A DNA stretch of 64,000 nucleotides from Nostoc sp. LEGE 06077 (GTDB lineage: Bacteria; Cyanobacteriota; Cyanobacteriia; Cyanobacteriales; Nostocaceae), in assembly GCF_015207705.1 (NCBI RefSeq), contig NZ_JADEWI010000006.1:124001-188000 (forward strand), in the 5' to 3' direction. Position numbers and translations under genes: made by a program. Shown here in pieces: positions 16,311 through 23,781 of this stretch. Numbering within the stretch: position 1 is the first letter of the stretch; each line of letters starts with the position of its first letter. The notes beneath the pieces are model-generated. The model ran no database searches. It had not been told where the DNA came from and saw nothing but the letters and a program-made list of their open reading frames with translations.

Positions 16311-17057
16311 TTAAGCTAACCTTTGGTTAAGTGCATTTTCGACTTGGTAAGTCCCAAGAGTACAGTTTGCATTGCAAGGAAAGGTAGGAAATTCAAGATA
16401 TTTATTCATAGTTTTTGTTACCTTGCACAGTACCATTATCCCCTCCCTACCCTTATTTTTTTGATTGTGATAGTAGCTAATAACCTCAAACTCATTATTG
16501 CCAGCCTCAAATCTACTTCCTCTATATTGAGAGATAGCATTGTTCCAATCTGGTTGCCAGAGCATGAGTGTATCTATTGCCATTGCTCTCACAGTTGGGT
16601 TATCTAATTTCATTAGGATATCTGGTAAGTAATGACATTGTTTGGCAATTACTTCTCGTGCGTAATTTATCAGCCAATACTCTGCTTCTCTTAAAAGAGC
16701 TTTTGATTCAATATTTTGGCACACTTCATCGTAAACCTTAGACATTAAATATGCCCTTTGTTCAAAAACCATCCCATTAGTTCGCAGTTTTAAGTCTGAT
16801 GGATAATTAATTATCAAATCAGCTAGTTCATCACTGATTTTGGGAAGAGGATATTTATTATATTGTTGGGTTTCAGGATGGGTTATTTTCACCTGATACC
16901 CTAGATTTACAGCATGATTAATAATAAAATCAATATTGTTAGACTCGACGAAATCTCCTATTTGAAAATTGGTTTCTGTAAGTAAATATGATGGTGCGTG
17001 AATAATTTGAAACCTTTTAGGGTTTGGATTTGAATCAGCTAATAGTTCGACGTACAT
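16311..17057 (-). CDS. hypothetical protein
   Basis: A 248-residue soluble protein of unknown function with a mixed alpha/beta composition and four cysteines towards the C-terminus (VLCKV and FPCNANCTLG). It lies downstream of the helicase gene but on a separate transcript, since a strong terminator at 17124 precedes it. Its start codon lies in one arm of a long inverted repeat, so initiation may be regulated. Confidence 0.55.
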   Translation of the reverse strand: MYVELLADSNPNPKRFQIIHAPSYLLTETNFQIGDFVESNNIDFIINHAVNLGYQVKITHPETQQYNKYPLPKISDELADLIINYPSDLKLRTNGMVFEQRAYLMSKVYDEVCQNIESKALLREAEYWLINYAREVIAKQCHYLPDILMKLDNPTVRAMAIDTLMLWQPDWNNAISQYRGSRFEAGNNEFEVISYYHNQKNKGREGIMVLCKVTKTMNKYLEFPTFPCNANCTLGTYQVENALNQRLA

Positions 17058-17101
17058 CGCTTATTCTCAAAACTTTCATCAATCTTGTGCGTAAGCGATG
17101 T
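17054..17101 (-). repeat. inverted repeat enclosing the start codon of the 248-residue gene
   Basis: Perfect 10-base arms ACATCGCTTA and TAAGCGATGT are 28 bases apart. The ATG at 17055-17057 sits inside the second arm of the mRNA. This is the second such case in the window, after the primase gene. Confidence 0.5.
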
Positions 17102-17123
17102 ATGTGGTTGAATTACTAAAAAA

Positions 17124-17152
17124 ATAATCCTACCCAAGCTGGATAGGATTAT
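17124..17152 (-). terminator. intrinsic terminator after the helicase gene
   Basis: Arms ATAATCCTA and TAGGATTAT lie 5 bases after the helicase stop. On the minus strand they are followed by TTTTTTTAG. This is a canonical rho-independent terminator. Confidence 0.8.
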
Positions 17153-17157
17153 CTTAA

Positions 17158-19878
17158 CTATTGATTAATAGTTCTTGTCTCTGTTGGATTGATTATTTCC
17201 TTTAGTAGAGATAACCCAACTGATTTAAACAGTGCTTCGTTATCATCAGGGCAGCGTTGAATTGTTGTACAAGAAGAGCAGCCGTATTTACAAGGACAAT
17301 TATCGACTAGAAACTTTGCCTTAATAAAGGCAGTCTCTAAATACTTGATGAGGGTATCGCACATACCTGTACCATGTTCACAAGTATCAAAGAAATAGCC
17401 AACTATCTTAGTATTAGACGGCACTTCTACTAACATGAAATCTATATCTCTACTGTTTGCTCCATGTTCGACAAGTGGTAAACTGAGTATAAGGTGATGA
17501 GCGAGAGTATGAACGCAAATTTGGGTTTCATTGCTTGCAAATAGTTGTTTCTCCTCATTGCTAATATATTTCTGTTTATTAAGTATCTCTTTTCTGTGAT
17601 TTTTGACCACAACTGAAAAATATTTTCTGGCATCAGCGTTAATTTCAACCCTAACGCAGAATGTATTGTAGTTAAGAGCAAGTGATTCTTCGTATTTATT
17701 TTCCTCCAATAGTTCGACAAATTCTCGTTCAATCAGTTGGGTTTTACAAGCAGGGCAAGTTTGTAAATGTCCAGGTAAATTCAAATTGAAATTGCGACAT
17801 CTGTTATTAGTGCAAGTCCATTTTTGTTCCAGCCTGTACAAGTTGTAGCCATAAATTTCTTCTTTGATTTTGGCTGAAATAGGTGTAAATCTAGCAGCCC
17901 CTTGGGGAAGATTGATAATTTTGGCTTCCCCTACAATTTTAATTTCCTCGAAATTTAGGCTTCCTTCAGGACGACTAAATAGGTTGGTTGCCTCTATTGG
18001 CTTGAGAATTGCTTTCCCTTCGGTTAGATTTAGCTCTTGTGATTTATACTGTACGGGGTTGCCGTCGAAATCTTGAGCAAGATATATTGCACCAGGATAA
18101 ACTTCTCTTAGTGCAGAAGATGCCGAACTTTCCTCAAACTCTTCTGCGCTATCTTGATTGATATAACTGATGTTTTGGTCAGTGTTGCCTCTAACTTTAA
18201 TTTTTGAGTGGACATAACCGAGGTTTCGATTAGTTGTCAGTCTTTGATTGTAGCTGAATATCAGTTGATTATCACCGATTAACTGTCGGGCGATCGCATC
18301 ACCAGAACTACCAAAATGTCGGGCAATTTGAGCTTGTGTCGGTTTACTTTCTTTGCAACAAGCGAGAATATGCTGCTCCAAAGTTGTTTCATAATTGTGG
18401 TTAAAGTTGATAATTTCTGGAGGATCAGATAAAAGGCGTTCTGGGTAATTGGCGTAGTAAGAATCCATAATCGACCTTTTCGACGGAATAAACACCAATA
18501 GTCCTGCTTCCTGCCTCCCCGCGCGTCCTGCCCTTTGGCGAAAGGCAAGAATTGAGCCAGGGTAACTATGTACGATAGTTGCATCAATACACCCAATATC
18601 TAGACCCGCTTCTAAAGCACTCGTGGATATAATGAACTTGACCTTCCCGCTTTGTATATCTGCAATAATTTTGTTACGCTGATTTGCCTTCATGCTCCCA
18701 TAAAATGCTGAGATGGTTTCTCCCAGGTGGGGCAGTTGCATCTCGATTAAAGCTTTACGTATGGCATTAGTTAAAACCTTAACCAATTCTCTACTATCGC
18801 AAAAACAAATCCCGACGATGCCTTTACTTACGAGCATAGCTGCGACTTGGGCAGTTTGGTAAAATGTATTGTTCCGTGGTTTGAGGCTAATAAAAGTAAT
18901 CTCCGAGCGTTTTGCCCCACTTTGGTCAATAATAGCAAGATTACTTTGTTCTTCTCGATTAGATATCTTCTGGGCAATTTCGCTGCTGTTACTAATTGTT
19001 GCAGAAGCGAAGATGTACTGTAATTTTGAAATATCATTGCCGACAGATTCTATCATGAGTTGAGTTCGCCGATTAAGTAGTGCAAAATGCGAACCAAATA
19101 TGCCTTGATAAAAGTGCATTTCGTCACAGACAATGATTGAAAATTTTCTGATTGTTTCTCTAAATCCCCAGTTTGAATCGAATTGGTAGTTGTTTAGCTC
19201 GTGGTTCCATACATCAGGAGTCACGCATAAAATTGAGGGTTGATTGCTGTAAAGTTGTTTGCGCTCTTGGGGAGGAATATCTCCATTAATATTGAGAATT
19301 TGGGGGCGAATATTTTCATCTAAGTGGCTAACAAAGGAACGTATTTTCTCTACCTGGTCAAATGCCAATGCTTTCAAGTTAAAGAATACTAAAGCTGATT
19401 TACCCTTTAGGCACTCATGAATGATTGGAATGAGAAAAGAGATACTTTTACCACTGCTGGTAGGAGTTTGGAGAATTATATCTTCTCCTCTTTTGTAAGC
19501 TTGCCATGCCTCGACTTGATGAGAGTATAGTTGGGTGATTCCTGACTTACTTAAAGCCAGTTTAACTAGAGGATGAATATCATCTGGGATGGGATAAAGT
19601 TTAGCTTCTTGAGCAGGAATTACTTCGCAGCTTTGTAGTTTTCCAGATCCATCAAGGATAGCAGCAATTTCTTGGTAGAGAATGCTTTTACCTGTTGGTG
19701 CTTGGTTTAGAGGTAATAAATTACCGCTATTTACCTCATGCTCCCAGTCGAAAATAATTTGGTTTAAACTACCCTTTTTAAAGTAAAGGTTTTTCTCTAT
19801 GATGGCGGCGATATGGATAACACCATGTTCTTTGGAATAAACCTGCTTGTTTGCTTCTAACCATTCAGGCTGGTTCAT
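17158..19878 (-). CDS. MrfA/YprA-like DEAD-box helicase with DUF1998 zinc domain
   Basis: A 906-residue superfamily 2 helicase. The Walker A region is QTPTSSGKS (137-145), the DExH box reads CDEMH (near 252), and the RecA2 motifs SALEAGLDIG and RQRAGRAGR follow. The C-terminus carries DUF1998 with a cysteine cluster (CEHGTGMC, then CPCKYGCSSC). This is the layout of MrfA, a DNA repair helicase of Bacillus subtilis; DrmA/DrmB of DISARM split the same parts, but neither partner is present. An upstream hairpin at 19888 ends 9 bases before the ATG. Confidence 0.85.
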   Translation of the reverse strand: MNQPEWLEANKQVYSKEHGVIHIAAIIEKNLYFKKGSLNQIIFDWEHEVNSGNLLPLNQAPTGKSILYQEIAAILDGSGKLQSCEVIPAQEAKLYPIPDDIHPLVKLALSKSGITQLYSHQVEAWQAYKRGEDIILQTPTSSGKSISFLIPIIHECLKGKSALVFFNLKALAFDQVEKIRSFVSHLDENIRPQILNINGDIPPQERKQLYSNQPSILCVTPDVWNHELNNYQFDSNWGFRETIRKFSIIVCDEMHFYQGIFGSHFALLNRRTQLMIESVGNDISKLQYIFASATISNSSEIAQKISNREEQSNLAIIDQSGAKRSEITFISLKPRNNTFYQTAQVAAMLVSKGIVGICFCDSRELVKVLTNAIRKALIEMQLPHLGETISAFYGSMKANQRNKIIADIQSGKVKFIISTSALEAGLDIGCIDATIVHSYPGSILAFRQRAGRAGRQEAGLLVFIPSKRSIMDSYYANYPERLLSDPPEIINFNHNYETTLEQHILACCKESKPTQAQIARHFGSSGDAIARQLIGDNQLIFSYNQRLTTNRNLGYVHSKIKVRGNTDQNISYINQDSAEEFEESSASSALREVYPGAIYLAQDFDGNPVQYKSQELNLTEGKAILKPIEATNLFSRPEGSLNFEEIKIVGEAKIINLPQGAARFTPISAKIKEEIYGYNLYRLEQKWTCTNNRCRNFNLNLPGHLQTCPACKTQLIEREFVELLEENKYEESLALNYNTFCVRVEINADARKYFSVVVKNHRKEILNKQKYISNEEKQLFASNETQICVHTLAHHLILSLPLVEHGANSRDIDFMLVEVPSNTKIVGYFFDTCEHGTGMCDTLIKYLETAFIKAKFLVDNCPCKYGCSSCTTIQRCPDDNEALFKSVGLSLLKEIINPTETRTINQ

Positions 19879-20200
19879 AAAAAGATACCTACTTGCTGTT
19901 TTAGCAAATAGGCGTTAGTTAAAGTCGTAGTTTCTATTATCACGACTTTTTTATAGTAATTTATGATAGCTAGTTACAGCTTCTAACAAGAAATTTAATT
20001 ACATATTCTATTTGAGTAAATTTCAATATATCTAAATTTATTTAAAAAATAAAAAGTATTTGTTTAAATATAAAATATTTGTATTTTAAAAGCATAAGCA
20101 GTAAAAAATATAATAATGCTGTTTAGTACTTTTATTTATGCTGCGATCGCTGACCACAGCATAAATAAATTGCAACGCAGCAGTCAGCAATTATACATAC
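19879..20200. other. AT-rich gap between the helicase and Csp genes
   Basis: No gene is seen. It holds a hairpin at 19888-19912 (CCTACTTGCT / AGCAAATAGG), a stem with a short T-run at 19921-19952 (AAAGTCGT / ACGACTTT), and the 13-base inverted repeat listed at 20131. The rest is very AT-rich. It marks the border between the replication block and the metal island. Confidence 0.5.
20131..20169 (-). terminator. hairpin after the Csp gene
   Basis: Perfect 13-base arms TTTATTTATGCTG and CAGCATAAATAAA with a 13-base loop that contains a HIP1 site. It lies about 30 bases after the Csp stop. The T-run is weak. Confidence 0.5.
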
Positions 20201-20554
20201 TTACACCATAGCTGTTGCCATTTGGCGACAAGACTCGGCGCAGCGACGACAAGATGCAGCACAGCGTTTACAATGGTCACTATCATGTTTTTCACATTCG
20301 CTAGCACAGCGATCGCAAGCTTCCGCACATACTCCACACATTTGAGTATGGAGATCCGAATTGCGCGACATGAAACGGGCGCAGAGAGCGCAGGTATCAG
20401 CACAGTCTCGGCATAGCTTAATACATTGAGCCATCATCTGTACCATATTGCTATTTAAGCAAGCATCGGCACAGTTTTCACAGTCGCGTAGGCAAGTAAA
20501 GCAAGCCTCTATGCAAGTTTCAAGCAAGGATTGGTGAGATTGAGTTGTCGTCAT
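20201..20554 (-). CDS. cytosolic copper-storage-type four-helix bundle protein (Csp)
   Basis: A 117-residue protein with 21 cysteines in repeating CxxC and CxxxC patterns, and MxxM residues. This matches the Csp/YhjQ (DUF326) family, whose cysteines line a four-helix bundle and hold many Cu(I) ions. There is no Tat or Sec signal, so a cytosolic Csp3-like role is expected. The ribosome-binding site GGAGG is strong. A perfect palindrome (20589) lies upstream. It borders the copper-type genes on the plus strand, which supports metal storage. Confidence 0.88.
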   Translation of the reverse strand: MTTTQSHQSLLETCIEACFTCLRDCENCADACLNSNMVQMMAQCIKLCRDCADTCALCARFMSRNSDLHTQMCGVCAEACDRCASECEKHDSDHCKRCAASCRRCAESCRQMATAMV

Positions 20555-20588
20555 AGTTAGACCTCCGATTTCAAGTTATCAATTTCAC

Positions 20589-20611
20589 AAGAGGTAGTAT
20601 TCGTACCTCTT
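20589..20611 (-). promoter_or_regulatory. palindrome upstream of the Csp gene, possible operator
   Basis: Perfect 8-base arms AAGAGGTA and TACCTCTT with a 7-base spacer lie 35 bases upstream of the ATG. It differs from the MerR dyads and the ATTTCAT boxes elsewhere in the window, so a third regulator may act here. Confidence 0.45.
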
Positions 20612-20692
20612 CGCCCTTAAGTTAAAAAATTACTAATATGCTTGCCTCTGTCTCGTGATATAAAGAATATTTATTACTAATTAGCTAGAACT

Positions 20693-20710
20693 ATTTCATC
20701 CTAATTTCAT
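20693..20710 (+). promoter_or_regulatory. ATTTCAT direct-repeat box 1
   Basis: Two ATTTCAT half-sites separated by CCTA (11-base period). It lies 106 bases upstream of box 2, between the divergent Csp and DUF305 genes. Confidence 0.6.
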
Positions 20711-20798
20711 TTAAGTATGTATAAGTAGTTTTGTAATTAAAAACTTTAGTACAAATTTCTAATTTCTTGTAGCTGCTGTATACCATAAACAACATTAG

Positions 20799-20816
20799 AT
20801 TTCATCTTGATTTCAT
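20799..20816 (+). promoter_or_regulatory. ATTTCAT direct-repeat box 2, DUF305 promoter
   Basis: ATTTCAT-CTTG-ATTTCAT ends 17 bases before a TATAGT (-10-like) at 20834-20839 and 61 bases before the DUF305 start. This placement, over the -35 region, is typical of an OmpR-family activator. Confidence 0.7.
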
Positions 20817-20877
20817 TTTTATCTGTCAAACTATATAGTGGCAATAGTTAGATTCTCAATAGTTAGTTATTTTGCAA

Positions 20878-21594
20878 ATGTTTAATTTAAAAAACAGCTT
20901 TTTGTCGTTGGCTTTAGTAGCGATCGCCCCTTTTGCTACTAGCGTTCTAACGGCCTGTTCTACTACCACTTCCCAAAACCAAACATCAAACCCTACTACC
21001 ACTGCTACTGATACTAGTGACAAGCAACCGATGAATCATGACGGTGGCATGATGAATCATGGTGCTGGCACGATGAACCACAGCATGACAATGGATTTAG
21101 GTTCAGCCGATGCTAATTATGATTTACGCTTTATTGACGCGATGATTCCGCACCATCAAGGGGCGGTTGATATGGCAAAACAAGCACTGGAGAAATCAAC
21201 ACGTCCTGAAATCAAAAAGCTGGCTTCGGAAATCATTAAAGCTCAAGACCAAGAAATCGCCCAGCTAAAGCAATGGCGTAAAGCATGGTATCCCTCTGCA
21301 AGTAGTACCCCAGTAGCTTATGATGCGAAAACAGGTAAGACAGTCTCCATGCCTCACGAGCAGATGCAAGGCATGATGATGAATATGAATTTAGGATCTG
21401 CTGATCCTGAATTTGATTTGCGGTTTATCAATGCGATGATTCCACACCATGAAAGTGCTATCACAATGGCTAAAGACGCATTGAGTAAGTCTCAGCGTCC
21501 TGAAATCAAGAAATTGGCTCAGAGTATTATTGATTCACAGCAAGCAGAGATCAACCAAATGAAGCAGTGGCGAAAAATTTGGTACAACAAGTAA
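20878..21594 (+). CDS. DUF305 tandem-domain lipoprotein (CopM-like)
   Basis: A 238-residue protein from the ATG at 20878. A signal peptide ends in a lipobox-like VLTAC, giving a probable lipoprotein. A Met/His-rich linker (repeated MNHG and MMNH elements) precedes two DUF305 domains, each with D-x-RFI-x-AMIPHH and a following RPEIKKLA helix. Synechocystis CopM, a periplasmic copper-binding protein, has the same tandem arrangement. The paired histidines and methionines suggest Cu(I) binding. The promoter carries the ATTTCAT box at 20799. A paralogue lies at 51229. Confidence 0.85.
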   Translation: MFNLKNSFLSLALVAIAPFATSVLTACSTTTSQNQTSNPTTTATDTSDKQPMNHDGGMMNHGAGTMNHSMTMDLGSADANYDLRFIDAMIPHHQGAVDMAKQALEKSTRPEIKKLASEIIKAQDQEIAQLKQWRKAWYPSASSTPVAYDAKTGKTVSMPHEQMQGMMMNMNLGSADPEFDLRFINAMIPHHESAITMAKDALSKSQRPEIKKLAQSIIDSQQAEINQMKQWRKIWYNK

Positions 21595-22075
21595 ATCTAG
21601 TCGCTTATGGGGGAGACCACATCAGTTGCTAATCTGCGACCAGCTGCACAGAGCGTGTCTAAAAGTTGGCACATTTGATGAAACTTACTTCAACGTGGGA
21701 AAATCGTGAAACCCAGTGTTTCCCCAACGTGCTGGCTTCCTCTGCAAGCAAGTGGTTTTAAGTCCTGCCGACATTGCTGCTTTAGTCGTGGCATCAGGGA
21801 TGTAATCTTACAAGCTACCCATCACCAATTGTCAAAAGCAATATGGCTGTATAAGGTATTTGTTAATTATGCAAAGTCCCCTTGTTAGGGTAGGTGGGAG
21901 TTTCCTGGCAGATTTTGATGAAATTTCTCTAAGTTTGGAATGCTCCAAACTCAATTTCATCCTGATTTCATCTCTACATGAAACACTAGTGATCAGAGTG
22001 TATTTCTTAAACCTAAAAGCACTTTTAACCGTTCCCAAGTCCTGATGCTTCATACTCACAAACCTAACAAGCGCA
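21595..22075. other. gene-free stretch before the RND operon
   Basis: I see no convincing gene. Around 21765-21800 one frame reads SPADIAALVVASGM before a stop, which may be the relic of a gene end, but I cannot name it. The right part holds box 3 (21954). The remainder shows no clear feature. Confidence 0.4.
21954..21971 (+). promoter_or_regulatory. ATTTCAT direct-repeat box 3, RND operon promoter
   Basis: ATTTCAT-CCTG-ATTTCAT lies about 105 bases upstream of the efflux adaptor gene and is the likely activator site for the operon from 22076 to 28503. Confidence 0.7.
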
Positions 22076-23758
22076 ATGTCTAACTCAGAGCGTTCCCAAA
22101 TACCTACAAAAATTTGTTGTGTGTCTAGCACATTCCTCAGCCTGCTGTTATTAGCAAGTCCCACACTTGTTATGGCTCATGCCGGACATGGAAACGAATT
22201 TCACCAAGAAAGTGAAGCTACTCAGACTGGTAATTCCATCCAGGTTGATGCTGACACAGCTAAACGACTAGGAATTAAAGTCGAGTCAGTCAAACGTCAG
22301 CAGTTAGCCATCGGCATTAAAACCACTGGACAAATCGAAACTCTTCCTAGCCAAAAAGTTGAAGTAACTACCCCCATACCAGGGGCGAAAGTGGTGGAAT
22401 TATTGGTAGAACCTGGTGCATCAGTCAAGAAAGGTCAGCCTGTTGCTGTTGTAACTAGTCCAGACCTAGTAACATTGCGCGTAGAATCTCAGGAAAAATT
22501 AGCACAAGGTCAAGCTGATTTACAACAGGCCCAAGCAGACTTAAGACTGGCTCAACAGAATTACCAAAAATACCAACAAATAGCTACCTCGGAAATCGCC
22601 CAAGCACAAAGTCAAGTTGACTTTGCTCAAGAAAAATACAATAAAGATAAGCAGTTGGCTGATGATGGTGCTTTACCACGTCGCAATGCTTTAGAATCAC
22701 AAACGCAGTTAGCACAAGCAAAAGCCGAACTTACTAAAGCCAATAGCCAAAGAGAGGTGATTGAGGCAGAAAATCAACTCAAACGCGCTCAAGCAGCAGT
22801 CCAGTTAGCAAAGTCAAATATTAGTCGCAGTAATAATATTTATCAAACCCGACTTGCTCAATTGGGGACTCTTGCTAATGCTAAGGGATTGGTTATAGTA
22901 ACTGCTCCTATCTCCGGCAAAGTGGCAGATCGAGAAGTTACCCTTGGTCAAACCTTTGAAGATGCAGGTGGCAAATTGATGACGATTGTCAACGACACTC
23001 AGGTATTTGCTACAGCTAATATTTATGAAAAAGATTTAAGCAAGCTAAGAACTGGTCAAAGAATTAATTTACGAGTTGCTAGTCTACCTGAAAGTACATT
23101 TTCAGGACGAATTTCCCGCATTGGGACATCGGTAGAAGGAGAAACACGAGTTGTACCAGTACAAGCCCAGGTGAATAACTCTCTTCGTCAACTCAAACCC
23201 GGAATGTTTGCTCAACTGGAAGTTTTGACAAACCAAACGTCCTCTGCTGTTTTAGCTATCCCTACCTCAGCAGTGGTTGAGGCAAATGCTAAAAAATTCG
23301 TCTATTTGCAAAATGGTAATGCTTTTCAGTCCACTGAAGTAACTTTAGGGCAAACTTCTGGAGATATGGTTGAGGTCAAAAGTGGTTTGTTTGAGGGAGA
23401 TACGATTGTGACTCAACGCGCACCACAACTTTATGCCCAATCATTGCGGGGTGGTAGCAAATCTGCAAGCGGAGACAAAAATGAAACGCATACCAACACA
23501 GAAGTAACCCAAGCAAAAACAAACTTACCTATACCTTTGTGGCTATTGGGAACAGGAGGAGTAACACTTTTTGGTATTGCTGCTTTTGCAGCAGGTAGTC
23601 TTTGGTCAAGTCGTCGCATACGTCAGCGTTTTGTAGCAGTTGGTCATCCCGAATATGATGGCTTTAATTATGAAACTGAAACTCATATTGATAACCATAA
23701 AAAACCAACCACATCAAATTCTGCTGCTGTCTTTGATCAACCAGACAATAACATTTAG
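22076..23758 (+). CDS. RND efflux periplasmic adaptor (CusB/CzcB-like)
   Basis: A 560-residue membrane fusion protein. The signal region ends near MAHAGHGNEFH, which leaves a His-rich mature start. A biotinyl-lipoyl-like segment (EPGASVKKGQPVAVV), a long coiled coil (about 120-260), a second lipoyl half (VTAPISGKVADREVTLGQ) and beta-barrel domains follow. Unusually, a transmembrane helix (PLWLLGTGGVTLFGIAAF) and an 80-residue cytosolic tail close the protein. It is followed after 23 bases by the cognate pump and heads the operon driven from box 3. Confidence 0.88.
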   Translation: MSNSERSQIPTKICCVSSTFLSLLLLASPTLVMAHAGHGNEFHQESEATQTGNSIQVDADTAKRLGIKVESVKRQQLAIGIKTTGQIETLPSQKVEVTTPIPGAKVVELLVEPGASVKKGQPVAVVTSPDLVTLRVESQEKLAQGQADLQQAQADLRLAQQNYQKYQQIATSEIAQAQSQVDFAQEKYNKDKQLADDGALPRRNALESQTQLAQAKAELTKANSQREVIEAENQLKRAQAAVQLAKSNISRSNNIYQTRLAQLGTLANAKGLVIVTAPISGKVADREVTLGQTFEDAGGKLMTIVNDTQVFATANIYEKDLSKLRTGQRINLRVASLPESTFSGRISRIGTSVEGETRVVPVQAQVNNSLRQLKPGMFAQLEVLTNQTSSAVLAIPTSAVVEANAKKFVYLQNGNAFQSTEVTLGQTSGDMVEVKSGLFEGDTIVTQRAPQLYAQSLRGGSKSASGDKNETHTNTEVTQAKTNLPIPLWLLGTGGVTLFGIAAFAAGSLWSSRRIRQRFVAVGHPEYDGFNYETETHIDNHKKPTTSNSAAVFDQPDNNI

Positions 23759-23781
23759 TAATTTCAAATTTCAAATCTAAA

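Noticed and set aside
17158-19878. The helicase as DrmA or DrmB of a DISARM defence system
   Set aside because: The protein combines helicase and DUF1998 in one chain as in MrfA, and no DrmC or DISARM methyltransferase of the expected type is adjacent.
21706-22164. Short open frames on both strands before the RND operon
   Set aside because: They overlap the ATTTCAT box and lack ribosome-binding sites, and their codons look random. At most a gene relic is present.
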